Source of the DNA: Brenneria izadpanahii
GTDB taxonomy: Bacteria; Pseudomonadota; Gammaproteobacteria; Enterobacterales; Enterobacteriaceae
DNA length: 64,000 nt
Assembly: GCF_017569925.1 (NCBI RefSeq)
Contig: NZ_CP050854.1
Span: 496,001-560,000, forward strand
Reading direction: 5' to 3'
Made by a program: the position numbers and the translations under genes. Every line of letters begins with the position of its first letter. Position 1 is the first letter of the stretch. Below, in pieces: positions 11,974-26,935 of the stretch. The notes under the pieces are model-generated. The model searched no databases. It saw only the letters and a list, made by a program, of their open reading frames with translations, and was not told where the DNA came from.

Positions 11974-12535
11974 TTTTTCTGGTGAGTTACCGACTCCTAT
12001 CTTGCAGGCATTGCTAAACGAAGAGGTTATTGCCTATCCCACCGAGGCTGTTTTTGGCCTGGGATGCGATCCCGACAGCGAACTTGCGGTTCAGCGTCTG
12101 TTGGCATTGAAACAACGTCCGTGGCAAAAAGGATTGATTCTAATTGCAGCCGACTATCAGCAATTGGTGCCTTATATTGATGATAGTTCGCTGTCTGACG
12201 ATCAGAAAAAGGTGATGTTTTCCTGTTGGCCAGGACCTGTTACCTGGGTGATCCCCGCCAGAACCACAACACCAACGTGGCTGACGGGGAAATTTAACTC
12301 GCTTGCGGTGCGTGTCAGCGCACATCCATTGGTGAAAAAATTGTGTCTTGGTTATGGCAAACCTCTGGTTTCAACCAGCGCTAATTTGAGCGGGCAACCG
12401 CCTTGCCGTTCCGAACAGGATATTTATCAACAATTTGGCGATGACTTTCCCGTTTTGCGCGGGAAAGTCGGTGGAAGGGCTAATCCTTCCGAAATTAGGG
12501 ATGTTTTAACCGGTGAGCTGTTGCGTCAGGGGTGA
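11966..12535 (+). CDS. tsaC: Threonylcarbamoyl-AMP synthase
   Basis: 189-residue YrdC/Sua5-domain enzyme that makes threonylcarbamoyl-AMP from threonine, bicarbonate and ATP, the first step of t6A37 modification of ANN-decoding tRNAs. Characteristic segments are [45 protein letters not shown] and [12 protein letters not shown]. The frame extends three codons upstream to a TTG, but the ATG at 11966 within the end of yrdD is preferred; the overlap suggests translational coupling. aroE follows 17 bp later. Confidence 0.95.
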   Translation: MNDFSGELPTPILQALLNEEVIAYPTEAVFGLGCDPDSELAVQRLLALKQRPWQKGLILIAADYQQLVPYIDDSSLSDDQKKVMFSCWPGPVTWVIPARTTTPTWLTGKFNSLAVRVSAHPLVKKLCLGYGKPLVSTSANLSGQPPCRSEQDIYQQFGDDFPVLRGKVGGRANPSEIRDVLTGELLRQG

Positions 12536-12552
12536 TGTAACGATTGGAGAGT

Positions 12553-13383
12553 ATGGTGTCTGAGATAAAGTCTTTTGCTGTTTTTGGTAATCCAATCGCG
12601 CATAGCAAGTCACCGCGTATACATGAGTTATTTGCCGCTCAGACCGGTATTGAGCTGACTTATAGACGTCTGTTAGCGCCGCTGGACAGCTTTGAAGAGA
12701 TGCTGCAGAGCTACTTTCAGGAGGGGGCTCATGGGGCGAATATCACCGTTCCTTTTAAAGAACGGGCCTTTGCATGGGCCGATGAATTGAGCGAAGGCGC
12801 ATCGCTTGCCGGGGCAGTTAACACGTTAAAGAAACTGAGCGACGGACGCCTGTTTGGCGATAATACCGATGGAGTTGGTTTACTTAGTGATTTACAGCGT
12901 CTGAATTTTATCAAACCGCGGGATCGTATTTTATTGGTTGGTGCGGGGGGGGCGGCGCGCGGCGTCATTCAGCCGCTGTTGGCCTATGGTTGTTCGATCG
13001 TTTTGACCAACAGAACGTTTGCCAAAGCAGAAAGCCTAGCCAGGCTATTCAGTTCTGTCGGCGATATTTACGCATCGGCATTAAATGATCTGCGTGAACA
13101 AAATTTTGAGTTGATTATTAATGCGACATCGTCAGGTCTTCATGGAGATATTCCTGAATTGCCTACTTCGTTGATTTCTAAGCAAACATGTTGTTACGAC
13201 ATGTTTTATTTATCCGGATTGACGCCGTTTTTGGCTTGGTGCGCACAGCATGGCGCGATCCGCTATGCGGATGGGCTGGGTATGCTGGTGGGACAAGCCG
13301 CACATTCTTTCCGGCTCTGGAACGGCGTAATGCCGGATGTCGATCCTGTTATCGAACAGCTTAAACGGGAACTGGCTCCATGA
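12553..13383 (+). CDS. aroE: Shikimate dehydrogenase (NADP+)
   Basis: 276-residue enzyme reducing 3-dehydroshikimate to shikimate in aromatic amino acid synthesis. Substrate-binding residues are visible in NPIAHSKSP (N-terminal) and ITVPFKE (catalytic Lys), with the catalytic Asp in DNTDGVGL; the nucleotide-binding turn is GAGGAARG. Start choice is between ATG 12553 and GTG 12556, both after GGAGAG; a TTG at 12544 is less likely. The GAGGAARG turn is encoded by a run of eight G (12945-12952), a possible slippage site. Overlaps yrdB by 4 nt (ATGA). Confidence 0.95.
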   Translation: MVSEIKSFAVFGNPIAHSKSPRIHELFAAQTGIELTYRRLLAPLDSFEEMLQSYFQEGAHGANITVPFKERAFAWADELSEGASLAGAVNTLKKLSDGRLFGDNTDGVGLLSDLQRLNFIKPRDRILLVGAGGAARGVIQPLLAYGCSIVLTNRTFAKAESLARLFSSVGDIYASALNDLREQNFELIINATSSGLHGDIPELPTSLISKQTCCYDMFYLSGLTPFLAWCAQHGAIRYADGLGMLVGQAAHSFRLWNGVMPDVDPVIEQLKRELAP

Positions 13384-13637
13384 ACCAGGCGATCCAGTTT
13401 CCGGATCGTGAAAGCTGGAATGATGATTTCAAGGCCATCTGTTTTCCTGTGCTGGTCAATGGATTTCAGCAGATGTGCCGCATCAGCGCGGAGCAGGTAG
13501 CGCGCCGCTATGGCGGTGATTGCCCGGAACAATGGCTATTGTTGTTCCGGCAACATCGTTGGGATCTGGAGGACGTGTTTGAGAAAATGGTGCTGGATGA
13601 TGAATATGATAGCCAAGGCTATTTCTCATTATCCTGA
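13380..13637 (+). CDS. yrdB: DUF1488 family protein YrdB
   Basis: 85-residue small protein of unknown function, the same size as E. coli YrdB, starting [16 protein letters not shown] and ending [12 protein letters not shown]. It starts in an ATGA overlap with the aroE stop, so it is probably coupled to aroE translation. Its last 19 bases overlap the end of the convergent yrdA. Family known from conservation only. Confidence 0.9.
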   Translation: MNQAIQFPDRESWNDDFKAICFPVLVNGFQQMCRISAEQVARRYGGDCPEQWLLLFRQHRWDLEDVFEKMVLDDEYDSQGYFSLS

Positions 13638-14170
13638 GAGAGGTTGTCATTTTTCCAGCGAACGTAGTTAGTTGCCGAGTACTCCAGTCCCTCGATCTCT
13701 TCCTGACTCAATGGGCGAACCTTTTTAGCCGGGCTGCCAAAATATAGGTAACCGCTTTTCAGGTGTTTTCCTGGTGAGACGAGGCTACCGGCGCCAATCA
13801 TCACGTCATCCTCAATAACGGCTCCATCAAGAATGATGGAACCCATCCCGACTAACACGCGATTACCTATCGTGCAGCCATGCAACATCGCTTTATGCCC
13901 AACCGTAACATCTTCTCCGATGATTAACGGATTACCCGCAGGATTGTTTTCCGTACCGTGTGTAATGTGCAGAACGGAACCATCCTGAATGTTGCTCCTT
14001 GCGCCGATACGTATATCGTTCACATCACCGCGGATCACCACAAGAGGCCAAATGCCGACATCGTCGCCGAGGGTTACCTTACCAATGACCACGCTTGAGG
14101 CGTCAATCATGACGTTCTCACCAATGATTGGAAACACACCCTTATAGCCGCGAACGTTTCCTGAACCCAT
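13619..14170 (-). CDS. yrdA: Gamma-carbonic anhydrase family protein YrdA
   Basis: 183-residue left-handed beta-helix protein with hexapeptide repeats (for example VMIDASSVVIGKVTLGDDVG and IIGEDVTVGHKAMLHGCTIG). Zinc ligands of gamma-class carbonic anhydrases are suggested by His in LHITHGTE and by HKAMLHG. Family members form trimers; catalytic activity of YrdA itself is unproven. The start at 14170 has the context aagggggtagttaATG. It is convergent with yrdB and divergent from the rRNA operon that follows. Confidence 0.93.
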   Translation of the reverse strand: MGSGNVRGYKGVFPIIGENVMIDASSVVIGKVTLGDDVGIWPLVVIRGDVNDIRIGARSNIQDGSVLHITHGTENNPAGNPLIIGEDVTVGHKAMLHGCTIGNRVLVGMGSIILDGAVIEDDVMIGAGSLVSPGKHLKSGYLYFGSPAKKVRPLSQEEIEGLEYSATNYVRWKNDNLSQDNEK

Positions 14171-14324
14171 TAACTACCCCCTTATTTACCGCATCATATG
14201 TGAATGGAGAGACAAAATATCGGCAGATACATGGTTACAGCAACCTGAAAATAGACTCGATCGACTAAGATCTCAACGAAAGGGTTGAAAATTATGCGAA
14301 CGGAAAAAAAGATCAAAAAAGTGG

Positions 14325-14352
14325 TTGTGTAAAGCTCTGGGAGCCCTATAAT
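14325..14352 (+). promoter_or_regulatory. rrn P1 promoter
   Basis: The -35 TTGTGT (14325-14330) and -10 TATAAT (14347-14352) are 16 bp apart and followed by the GC-rich discriminator GCGCCTCC, the rrn P1 hallmark tied to stringent and growth-rate control. AT-rich upstream sequence (gaaaaaaagatcaaaaaa) looks like an UP element. Confidence 0.85.
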
Positions 14353-14429
14353 GCGCCTCCATCGACACGGCGCGGTGAACTCACCGGCGAGTCGGTAAGA
14401 AAAAGAGAATCAAATGTTTAAAATAAACA

Positions 14430-14457
14430 TTGACTCTTAAAGAGGGAAGCGTAATAT
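14430..14457 (+). promoter_or_regulatory. rrn P2 promoter
   Basis: TTGACT (14430-14435) and TAATAT (14452-14457), spacer 16 bp, about 105 bp downstream of P1, resembling E. coli rrn P2 promoters. Confidence 0.75.
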
Positions 14458-14493
14458 ACGCCACCTCGCGCAGCGGCTCAGGCCACAGCGCAC

Positions 14494-14505
14494 TGCTCTT
14501 TAACA
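14494..14505 (+). promoter_or_regulatory. boxA antitermination site in the rrn leader
   Basis: TGCTCTTTAACA is identical to the enterobacterial boxA, where NusB and S10 bind nascent RNA to build the rRNA antitermination complex. A second copy lies ahead of the 23S gene at 16469-16480. Confidence 0.9.
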
Positions 14506-14656
14506 ATTCAATCAGACAATCTGTGTGGGCACTCACAAGACCGTATCGGCAACGATATAAAAAAGTCTTGAAGAGTGACAACAGTAAATTCATTACGAAT
14601 AAACAGTTATTAATTCTTTGAGCATAGCTTTTAATTAAGCGAATCAAACAAATCTT

Positions 14657-16197
<1,541 letters not shown>

Positions 16198-16285
16198 CCA
16201 AAAGCCTGATACAGGTTAGTGCAGTGTCCACACAGATTGTCTGATGAACGTCATGAGCAAAAGCGTCAACAAAGTACGGTGTCGT

Positions 16286-16361
16286 GTCCCCTTCGTCTAG
16301 AGGCCCAGGACACCGCCCTTTCACGGCGGTAACAGGGGTTCGAATCCCCTAGGGGACGCCA
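16286..16361 (+). tRNA. gltT: tRNA-Glu (UUC) in the 16S-23S spacer
   Basis: 76-nt cloverleaf beginning GTCCCCTTCGTCTAG, anticodon TTC within cccTTTCacgg, T arm GGTTCGAATCC and encoded CCA. A single tRNA-Glu in the spacer is one of the two usual enterobacterial spacer types. The gene symbol follows E. coli usage for spacer tRNA-Glu and is only a label. Confidence 0.97.
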
Positions 16362-16468
16362 GCGCATCCGACCAGTCCGGTGAAAGCGGGGGTCATCCAG
16401 TAAGTCATGAAATGATTACTTACGTCATATCCTAAAGCTGATTAGCAATAGTCAGGTTTTATGATATT

Positions 16469-16480
16469 TGCTCTTTAACA
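16469..16480 (+). promoter_or_regulatory. boxA in the 16S-23S spacer
   Basis: TGCTCTTTAACA again, placed to reload the Nus antitermination complex before 23S transcription. Confidence 0.88.
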
Positions 16481-16610
16481 ATCTGGAACAAGCTGAAATT
16501 TGAAACGATGCGGCTGAACCTGTCTCGTAATGGGATGTGGTTTGGTTGTATCAGAGTCTCTCAAATAATCACGGCGCGAACGTGTTTTACGAAACACCTT
16601 CGGGTTGTGA

Positions 16611-19621
<3,011 letters not shown>

Positions 19622-19804
19622 ACAACACCGAAGGTGTTTTAGAGAGACAAAATCGTCGGGAACGATTTTGAACAGTGCGGAGCGCTGGCCCCGTGGGGGT
19701 GAGTATCAGGATGATACGAATAGAACTCAGAGAAGTTCAGCTTGTTCGAAGATTGGTTCCGATGGTTGCAGAGAAAACTGTAACGATTGGGATAAAACAG
19801 AATT

Positions 19805-19924
19805 TGCCTGGCGGCGATAGCGCGGTGGTCCCACCTGACCCCATGCCGAACTCAGAAGTGAAACGCCGAAGCGCCGATGGTAGTGTGGGGTCTCCCCATG
19901 TGAGAGTAGGGAACTGCCAGGCAT
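19805..19924 (+). rRNA. rrf: 5S ribosomal RNA
   Basis: 120 nt from TGCCTGGCGGCGATAGCGCG to GGAACTGCCAGGCAT, ends complementary as expected for helix I; nearly identical to E. coli 5S. Confidence 0.98.
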
Positions 19925-19937
19925 CAAACAAGCAAAG

Positions 19938-19967
19938 AAGCCTCATGCGAAAGCATGGGGCTTTTTT
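19938..19967 (+). terminator. Terminator of the rRNA operon
   Basis: AAGCCTCATGC-GAAA-GCATGGGGCTT hairpin followed by TTTTTT, 13 bp after 5S. No distal tRNA is present. Confidence 0.93.
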
Positions 19968-20219
19968 GCGTTTCGGGGATTTATAAATTTATTGATATTT
20001 GGCGCGAGAACGGGCGCGTATCAGCTAATCAGGCAAGAAGTTAGTTTCAAAGCTCAAAGTCGGCTCACCCGCGCCATAACCCAATCACCAGGAGTCGAAT
20101 AAGTAAAAATCCCCATACGAAAATGTGAGATTTTTACTGTACACTGCTTGCTGTTTTTATCTCGCATCATTTCATCGATTTTATAAAAAATCATTTAAAT
20201 CAGTCTAGTAGGAAAGTAA

Positions 20220-20591
20220 ATGACGATCCTGTATATCCAGATCCGCAAGAATAAAATGGTTGTTCGTAATCCTGAAATGCAGCAGGAAATTAGTGATGCC
20301 AGCCAAGTTTTCAGTAATTCTCGTCTACTGGTTGCCGATTTCTTTCGCGCGGAAAAAGTTCTTTATGATTTAACCCGAAAGTTTGTCAAACGGAGCTGGT
20401 TCAAATTCGGTCGGGATATCCTGATTATTCATGCACTCGAAATGAATGAAGGTGGGCTATCTCCGGTAGAAGAGCGAGTTCTGCAGGAAATCACTGTTAC
20501 CAGTTCACCGAAGGCGGATTTGGTGGTGATCGATAGCCCGAGAGTGTTGACCGATTCGGAAGTTATTGAGAAAGCAAAGGAAAAAAGATAA
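20220..20591 (+). CDS. yjaA: YjaA family stress-associated protein
   Basis: 123-residue protein resembling E. coli YjaA (127 residues), which also lies between an rRNA operon and metA. Shared features are the start M-x-x-LYIQIRxN, FSN-RLLxADFFxAEKVLxDL and the ALEMNEGGLSPVEERVL segment. In E. coli it is reported as induced by peroxide and acid; the molecular role is unknown. Upstream, tactgtacactgcttgctg may hold a promoter, but no clear element stands out. Confidence 0.85.
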   Translation: MTILYIQIRKNKMVVRNPEMQQEISDASQVFSNSRLLVADFFRAEKVLYDLTRKFVKRSWFKFGRDILIIHALEMNEGGLSPVEERVLQEITVTSSPKADLVVIDSPRVLTDSEVIEKAKEKR

Positions 20592-20679
20592 ACCATGTGA
20601 GCATTATTATTGTTCACCGTGAAACATTTTCACCTTCGGCCGTGAACGCTCGACATTTATGTTAAAAATCGCTATCTTC

Positions 20680-20711
20680 AGGCATCTAGAAGTCTAAACG
20701 TATAAACGTAT
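20680..20711 (+). promoter_or_regulatory. Four tandem met boxes (MetJ operator) upstream of metA
   Basis: Contiguous 8-mers AGGCATCT, AGAAGTCT, AAACGTAT, AAACGTAT each approach the MetJ consensus AGACGTCT. MetJ with S-adenosylmethionine binds such arrays cooperatively. The array ends 19 bp before the metA start and would block the promoter. Confidence 0.75.
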
Positions 20712-20730
20712 GCATTGAGGATATAAGGTT

Positions 20731-21660
20731 ATGCCAATCCGGGTTCCTGATGAGTTACCAGCCGTAAGTTTTCTGCGTAATGAGAACGTTTTTGTGATGA
20801 CGTCCTCACGCGCCAAAACGCAGGAAATTCGACCTTTGAAAGTGCTGGTACTGAACCTGATGCCGAAGAAGATCGAAACTGAAAACCAGTTTCTGAGATT
20901 GCTATCGAACTCTCCGTTGCAGATTGATATTCAGCTGCTGCGTATTGATAGCCGCGAGTCGAAAAATACTCCGGCCGAACACCTGAATAATTTCTACTGT
21001 AACTTTGATGACATTCAGGATGAGAATTTCGATGGACTGATCGTCACCGGCGCGCCGCTGGGTCTGGTTGATTTTTGCGATGTAGCCTACTGGCCGCAGA
21101 TCGCCAGGGTGATTGAGTGGGCAAAAGAGCATGTAACCTCCACACTCTTTGTGTGTTGGGCCGTACAAGCGGCGCTCAACATTCTGTATGGCATTCCGAA
21201 GATGACCCGCGCGGAGAAGCTATCGGGGGTCTATGAACATCATACGCTACAACCGCACGCGTTACTGACCCGGGGATTTGATGAAACATTTTTAGCGCCT
21301 CATTCACGCTATGCGGATTTCCCCGCCGATGTCATTCGCAACCATACCGATTTAGATATTCTTGCCGAGTCGGAGCAGGCCGGGGCCTATCTGTTCGCCA
21401 ACCGGGATAAGCGTTTGGCTTTTGTTACGGGCCATCCTGAATACGATGCACTGACGCTGGCGAATGAATATTTCCGCGATCATGAGTGCGGACTTAATCC
21501 GGCGATCCCGGTGAACTATTTCCCTGGCAACAACCCGGAAATCGCGCCTAAAGCAACCTGGCGTAGCCATGGATATTTACTGTTTGTTAACTGGCTTAAT
21601 TACTACGTTTATCAGATTACACCTTATGATTTGAGACGTATGAACCCTACGTTGGACTAA
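20731..21660 (+). CDS. metA: Homoserine O-succinyltransferase
   Basis: 309-residue enzyme, the same length as in E. coli, committing homoserine to methionine synthesis by transfer of succinyl from succinyl-CoA. Catalytic residues sit at the expected positions: Cys142 in [11 protein letters not shown], His235 and Glu237 in GHPEYDA. It starts [15 protein letters not shown] after GAGGAT. The MetJ operator immediately upstream points to repression by S-adenosylmethionine. In E. coli aceBAK follows; here metH follows directly. Confidence 0.97.
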   Translation: MPIRVPDELPAVSFLRNENVFVMTSSRAKTQEIRPLKVLVLNLMPKKIETENQFLRLLSNSPLQIDIQLLRIDSRESKNTPAEHLNNFYCNFDDIQDENFDGLIVTGAPLGLVDFCDVAYWPQIARVIEWAKEHVTSTLFVCWAVQAALNILYGIPKMTRAEKLSGVYEHHTLQPHALLTRGFDETFLAPHSRYADFPADVIRNHTDLDILAESEQAGAYLFANRDKRLAFVTGHPEYDALTLANEYFRDHECGLNPAIPVNYFPGNNPEIAPKATWRSHGYLLFVNWLNYYVYQITPYDLRRMNPTLD

Positions 21661-21798
21661 ACCACTCTTTCTTTCACCATCGCGAATCGCTCAGCCCGTC
21701 TGAAAAAGTCTCATACGACGCCGCGCCGGCGGATGGGTAACTTATGTTAGGATAGGTTCTTGCACTGGTGAGATATTCATCGTTGGTATGAGGTATTT

Positions 21799-24700
21799 GT
21801 GACTAATCGGGTAGACGAGTTGCGCCGTCAGTTAGCGCAACGCATTATGGTACTGGATGGTGGGATGGGAACCATGATCCAGAGTTATCACTTGCAGGAA
21901 GCGGACTATCGCGGAGAGCGTTTTGCTGACTGGCCAAGTGATGTGAAAGGCAATAACGACCTTCTTGTTCTGACCAAACCCCAGGTCATCGCCGCTATCC
22001 ATGATGCTTATCTGGAAGCCGGGGCCGATATCCTCGAAACCAACACCTTTAACTCCACCGTGATCGCGATGGCTGATTATGGTATGGAATCGTTGTCGGC
22101 GGAGATTAATACCGCTGCGGCACGGCTGGCCCGCGCCAGCGCCGATAAATGGACGGCAATGACGCCGGATAAGCCGCGTTTTGTTGCCGGCGTACTTGGC
22201 CCGACCAACCGAACCGCTTCTATTTCTCCAGATGTTAACGATCCCGCGTTCCGCAATATCACTTTCGACCAACTGGTCGCCGCATACCGGGAATCCACCC
22301 GTGCGTTAATCGAGGGTGGTGTCGATCTGATTATGATCGAAACCATCTTTGATACCTTAAACGCCAAAGCCGCGGTTTTTGCGGTTGAAAGCGAGTTTGA
22401 AGCGTTGGGCGTTGAGTTGCCGGTGATGATTTCCGGCACGATCACCGATGCGTCCGGCCGTACGTTGTCGGGGCAGACCACGGAAGCCTTCTACAACTCG
22501 TTACGTCACGCCCGCCCGTTATCGTTTGGTTTGAACTGCGCTCTGGGGCCGGAGGATCTGCGTCAGTATGTGGCTGAGCTTTCCCGTATCGCCGAGTGTT
22601 ACGTCTCGGCTCACCCGAACGCGGGGTTGCCGAACGCCTTTGGTGAGTACGATCTGGACGCCCAGGACATGGCGCGCCACATCGGCGAATGGGCGCGGGC
22701 CGGTTTTCTGAATATCGTGGGGGGATGCTGCGGCTCGACGCCGGCACATATCGCCGCCGTCGCTGAAGTCGTTAAAGGCGTGGCGCCGCGGAAATTGCCG
22801 GAGATTCCGGTAGCCTGCCGTCTATCCGGGCTGGAGCCGTTGACTATTGATGACAACACGCTGTTTGTTAACGTCGGGGAGCGCACCAACGTTACCGGAT
22901 CGGCGCGTTTCAAGCGTTTGATAAAAGAAGAAAAATATAGCGAAGCGCTGGATGTGGCCCGTCAGCAGGTAGAAAACGGCGCGCAAATCATTGATATCAA
23001 CATGGATGAAGGGATGCTGGATGCGAAAGCGGTGATGGCCCGTTTTCTGAATCTGATTGCCGGTGAGCCTGATATTGCTCGTGTCCCGATCATGATCGAC
23101 TCTTCGAAATGGGAGGTGATCGAGCAGGGGCTGAAATGTATTCAGGGCAAGGGGATCGTTAACTCCATTTCCATGAAGGAAGGGGTTGAGGCCTTTGTGC
23201 ATCACGCCAAGCTGGTTCGGCGCTACGGCGCCGCCATGGTGGTGATGGCGTTTGATGAAGTCGGGCAGGCGGATACCCGCGCCCGGAAGATTGAAATCTG
23301 TCGCCGCGCCTATCACATCCTGACGGAAGAAGTCGGTTTCCCGCCTGAAGATATTATTTTTGACCCGAATATTTTTGCTGTTGCGACCGGGATTGAAGAG
23401 CACAACAACTATGCGGTCGATTTTATCGAGGCCTGCGCGGATATTAAACAGCAGCTTCCCTATGCGATGATCTCCGGCGGCGTCTCTAACGTTTCCTTCT
23501 CTTTCCGCGGCAACGACATGGTGCGGGAGGCGATCCACGCCGTCTTCCTTTATCACGCGATTCGTAACGGTATGGATATGGGGATCGTTAACGCCGGTCA
23601 GTTGGCGATCTACGACGATCTTCCCGCAGAACTGCGTGACGCGGTGGAAGATGTGATCCTCAACCGTCGTGACGATGCCACCGAGCGTATGCTGGATCTG
23701 GCGGAAAAATACCGCGGCAGCAAGTCAGATGACGAGAGCAATAAGCCACAGGCCGAATGGCGTTCCTGGCCGGTGAAGAAGCGGTTGGAATATTCTCTGG
23801 TGAAAGGCATCACCGAGTTTATCGAACAGGATACCGAGGAGGCGCGTCAGGAGTCGGAACGTCCCATCGAAGTCATTGAAGGGCCGCTGATGGACGGTAT
23901 GAATGTGGTCGGCGACCTGTTTGGGGCGGGCAAAATGTTTCTGCCGCAGGTGGTGAAATCGGCCCGCGTGATGAAGCAGGCCGTCGCCTATCTTGAACCC
24001 TATATTGAGGCCAGCAAAGCTAAAGGCGAAACCGCCGGCAAGATCCTGCTGGCGACGGTGAAAGGGGATGTTCACGATATCGGTAAGAATATCGTCGGCG
24101 TGGTGTTGCAGTGTAATAACTACGAAATCATTGACTTGGGCGTAATGGTGCCGATGGATCGGATCCTAAAAACCGCCCGCGAAGAGAACGTGGATATTAT
24201 CGGTCTGTCCGGCCTGATTACGCCTTCCCTAGATGAAATGGTCAATGTGGCGAAAGAGATGGAGCGCCAGGGCTTTACGCTGCCGTTAATGATTGGCGGC
24301 GCGACGACGTCGAAAGCGCATACCGCCGTGAAGATCGAGCAGAATTACAGCGGCCCAACCGTCTATGTACAGAATGCGTCCCGTACGGTGGGCGTGGTTT
24401 CCTCGCTGTTGTCCGCGAGTCAGCGCGATGATTTTGTGGCCCGCATCCGCAAAGAGTATGAAACGGTGCGTATTCAACATGGCCGTAAAAAACCGAGAAC
24501 GGCGCCTATTACGCTGCAGGCCGCCCGTGATAACGCCGTCCCGTTGGATTGGGAAAACTATACGCCGCCGGCGGCGCATCGCTTAGGCGTGCAGGAAGTC
24601 ACCGCCGGCATTGAAACGCTGCGCAACTACATCGACTGGACGCCGTTCTTTATGACCTGGTCGCTGGCGGGCAAATATCCACGCATTCTAGAAGACGAGG

Positions 24701-25488
24701 TGGTGGGGGAAGAGGCGAAACGACTGTTTGCCGATGCCAACGCCATGCTGGATGACCTGTCGGCGCGCGGCGCGCTTCATCCCCGCGGCGTGGTCGGGCT
24801 ATTTCCGGCCAACCGAGTTGGGGATGATGTGGAGGTCTATACCGATGAGCGGCGGGACGAGGTGCGCCTGGTTAGCCATCATCTGCGCCAGCAAACGGAA
24901 AAAGCGGATTTCCCGAACTATTGTCTGGCCGATTTCGTCGCGCCCAAGTCCAGCGGTAAGCCGGACTATATCGGCGCATTCGCCGTCACCGGCGGACTGG
25001 AAGAGGACGCGCTGGCCGAACAGTGGGAAGCGCGGCATGATGATTACAATAAGATCATGGTGAAAGCCCTGTCGGACCGCTTGGCTGAAGCCTTTGCCGA
25101 GTATCTGCATGAGCGGGTGCGTAAGGTTTACTGGGGTTATGCGGCAAATGAAAATCTCAGCAACGACGAGCTGATTCGTGAAAACTATCAGGGGATTCGC
25201 CCGGCGCCGGGATACCCGGCATGTCCGGATCATACTGAGAAGGCGGAAATTTGGCAGTTGCTGGATGTGGAAAAGCACGTCGGCATGAAGCTGACGGACT
25301 CTTATGCCATGTGGCCGGGCGCGTCGGTATCCGGCTGGTATTTCAGCCATCCTGACAGCAAGTATTTCGCCGTCGCGCAGATCCAGCGAGATCAGATAGA
25401 AGATTATGCCAAACGTAAAGGCATGCCCGTCGTTGAAGTCGAACGCTGGCTGGCGCCGAATCTGGGCTATGATGCGGAAGATGTCTGA
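21799..25488 (+). CDS. metH: Cobalamin-dependent methionine synthase
   Basis: 1229-residue modular enzyme methylating homocysteine with methyl-tetrahydrofolate through methylcobalamin. Domains in order: homocysteine-binding (about 1-325; zinc ligands in FGLNCALG and GGCCG), pterin-binding (about 350-620; [16 protein letters not shown]), cobalamin-binding (about 650-890; [11 protein letters not shown] with the Co-ligating His near 759) and SAM-dependent reactivation domain (about 900-1229; [15 protein letters not shown]). E. coli MetH is 1227 residues. The start is GTG at 21799 with ATGAGG upstream. Next to metA, it places the first and last steps of methionine synthesis side by side. Confidence 0.97.
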   Translation: MTNRVDELRRQLAQRIMVLDGGMGTMIQSYHLQEADYRGERFADWPSDVKGNNDLLVLTKPQVIAAIHDAYLEAGADILETNTFNSTVIAMADYGMESLSAEINTAAARLARASADKWTAMTPDKPRFVAGVLGPTNRTASISPDVNDPAFRNITFDQLVAAYRESTRALIEGGVDLIMIETIFDTLNAKAAVFAVESEFEALGVELPVMISGTITDASGRTLSGQTTEAFYNSLRHARPLSFGLNCALGPEDLRQYVAELSRIAECYVSAHPNAGLPNAFGEYDLDAQDMARHIGEWARAGFLNIVGGCCGSTPAHIAAVAEVVKGVAPRKLPEIPVACRLSGLEPLTIDDNTLFVNVGERTNVTGSARFKRLIKEEKYSEALDVARQQVENGAQIIDINMDEGMLDAKAVMARFLNLIAGEPDIARVPIMIDSSKWEVIEQGLKCIQGKGIVNSISMKEGVEAFVHHAKLVRRYGAAMVVMAFDEVGQADTRARKIEICRRAYHILTEEVGFPPEDIIFDPNIFAVATGIEEHNNYAVDFIEACADIKQQLPYAMISGGVSNVSFSFRGNDMVREAIHAVFLYHAIRNGMDMGIVNAGQLAIYDDLPAELRDAVEDVILNRRDDATERMLDLAEKYRGSKSDDESNKPQAEWRSWPVKKRLEYSLVKGITEFIEQDTEEARQESERPIEVIEGPLMDGMNVVGDLFGAGKMFLPQVVKSARVMKQAVAYLEPYIEASKAKGETAGKILLATVKGDVHDIGKNIVGVVLQCNNYEIIDLGVMVPMDRILKTAREENVDIIGLSGLITPSLDEMVNVAKEMERQGFTLPLMIGGATTSKAHTAVKIEQNYSGPTVYVQNASRTVGVVSSLLSASQRDDFVARIRKEYETVRIQHGRKKPRTAPITLQAARDNAVPLDWENYTPPAAHRLGVQEVTAGIETLRNYIDWTPFFMTWSLAGKYPRILEDEVVGEEAKRLFADANAMLDDLSARGALHPRGVVGLFPANRVGDDVEVYTDERRDEVRLVSHHLRQQTEKADFPNYCLADFVAPKSSGKPDYIGAFAVTGGLEEDALAEQWEARHDDYNKIMVKALSDRLAEAFAEYLHERVRKVYWGYAANENLSNDELIRENYQGIRPAPGYPACPDHTEKAEIWQLLDVEKHVGMKLTDSYAMWPGASVSGWYFSHPDSKYFAVAQIQRDQIEDYAKRKGMPVVEVERWLAPNLGYDAEDV

Positions 25489-25770
25489 TAATCCGTTTTC
25501 CAAGTAGCTAGCCGCCCATGGTATTTATCAGTAATGGGGATGTTTCGTGCGTGGCGCGTGATAAGCATTGATCTTTCTCTGTGATATCGCGCCGCGCCCC
25601 GTGAAATCTCGGCCCGGCTAAACACGGCTGATACCATATGCAGCGGCCATGCTGAGAATAGTTATCAATATTATTGATGCTTGCCGGAGCGGGTGATATT
25701 GTGAGCATGGTAATAATTATCCCCGTTCTCTTTTCTCCAGCGATGGCTGGCCTGATCCCGGATCCTGAGC
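25489..25770. other. Intergenic region between metH and the AraC-type regulator
   Basis: 282 bp without a convincing gene. No terminator with a T tract is visible after metH. The last part (tgataattttcc-like AT-rich bases near 25690-25740) could hold the regulator's promoter, but no element is clear. Confidence 0.5.
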
Positions 25771-26751
25771 ATGGTCGACTGCGTATCTTCCGCGATGGTA
25801 AAGCGCCGTTTTTCGATAGAGGATTTTTTTGATTTCGGCGAGCGCTACGGCATCCGCTACCACTTTCCCGCGCTGCCGTCAGGCGGCGTTCGCCACCAAG
25901 AAAAGCATGCCGTTATACAGGGCAACGTCGAAGAGCTGGTGCTGCCTTCCGGTATCTGCCTGACAAACTCCAACGTGCAGGTTTTGCAGCCCTATGAATC
26001 GACCTCGCTGCAATGTTCGCCGATGTATACGCTGGTGGTGCTGGAGGGCTGCGTGGCAATCCGCCTTGGCGGCCGCGAGTTTGTCATACGTTCGGGGATG
26101 GCGTTCAGCACCAGACTGGGCGAACACCTGGTGATGAAAGCGAGTCACCCGGCCGATCGTCATCTCAAGACCTTAACGCTGGGGGTTAATCCCGCCAGTT
26201 TTCAGCCGCAGCCAATGATGGCCTCTTTGCTGCATGAGTGGGAAAACGCGCAGAGCCCCGCTTTTGTGTGGCAAGTCCCTGGCTATTTGCTGTCCGGTTT
26301 GCAACACGCGCTGGACCATGCCGTTGCCGGCGTACCGCGTCAATTTATGTTGGAAGGGGCGATGCTGCAACTGCTGGGTTACGGACTGTTGACCGAAGCG
26401 CGAGCGCAGGGGAAAAGCCATCTCCCCTCGCCGGGCGAGCGCAGTCGTCTGGAGAACATCCGTCAACTGCTGCAACAGCAGCCGGAAAATGAGTACACCT
26501 TGCATGAATTGGCGCAATCGGCGGCGATGAGTCCCAGCAGCCTGAGAAGCAAATTCCGGCAAGCCTATGGGCATTCGGTGTTCGATTATCTGCGCGATTG
26601 CCGCCTGGCGCTGGCCCGCAGCTATCTTGAACGGGGATATAGCGTGCAGCAGTCAGCCTGGATGTCCGGTTATCAACATGCCTCCAACTTTGCGACCGCC
26701 TTCCGGCGGCGCTATGGCATAGCGCCAAGCGACGTGCGTCCCCTTCCTTAA
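25771..26751 (+). CDS. AraC-family regulator, PchR-like, beside a siderophore receptor
   Basis: 326-residue transcription factor. The first about 220 residues form a cupin-like sensing domain (for example VVLEGCVAIRLGGREFVI), and the C-terminal about 100 residues carry two helix-turn-helix motifs (LHELAQSAAMSPSSLRSKFR and SVQQSAWMSGYQHASNFATAF) ending in RRRYGIAPSDVR. This layout fits PchR/YbtA-type activators, which respond to a Fe-siderophore and switch on the cognate receptor. The receptor gene starts 184 bp downstream on the same strand. A second in-frame ATG at 25795 is possible as the start. Confidence 0.85.
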   Translation: MVDCVSSAMVKRRFSIEDFFDFGERYGIRYHFPALPSGGVRHQEKHAVIQGNVEELVLPSGICLTNSNVQVLQPYESTSLQCSPMYTLVVLEGCVAIRLGGREFVIRSGMAFSTRLGEHLVMKASHPADRHLKTLTLGVNPASFQPQPMMASLLHEWENAQSPAFVWQVPGYLLSGLQHALDHAVAGVPRQFMLEGAMLQLLGYGLLTEARAQGKSHLPSPGERSRLENIRQLLQQQPENEYTLHELAQSAAMSPSSLRSKFRQAYGHSVFDYLRDCRLALARSYLERGYSVQQSAWMSGYQHASNFATAFRRRYGIAPSDVRPLP

Positions 26752-26892
26752 ACGGATTGCACGGATGCCTCCCTCATCGTTTCCGTGAAGGGATTCACCT
26801 TCATCATTTCTCAATAGTTCCAGCTTCCGCGCGCTTTTGTCATTGCGCATACATAAGTTGTCACTACGCATAGCTATTGCTTCGCTCAAAAC

Positions 26893-26911
26893 GGTAATAA
26901 TTCTTATTTAC
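26893..26911 (+). promoter_or_regulatory. Candidate Fur box before the TonB-dependent receptor
   Basis: GGTAATAATTCTTATTTAC matches about 12 of 19 positions of the Fur consensus (GATAATGATAATCATTATC), 25 bp before the receptor start. Weak alone; location next to a siderophore receptor raises its likelihood. Confidence 0.4.
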
Positions 26912-26935
26912 AGATAATGTTGGGCGGAGTGTAAC

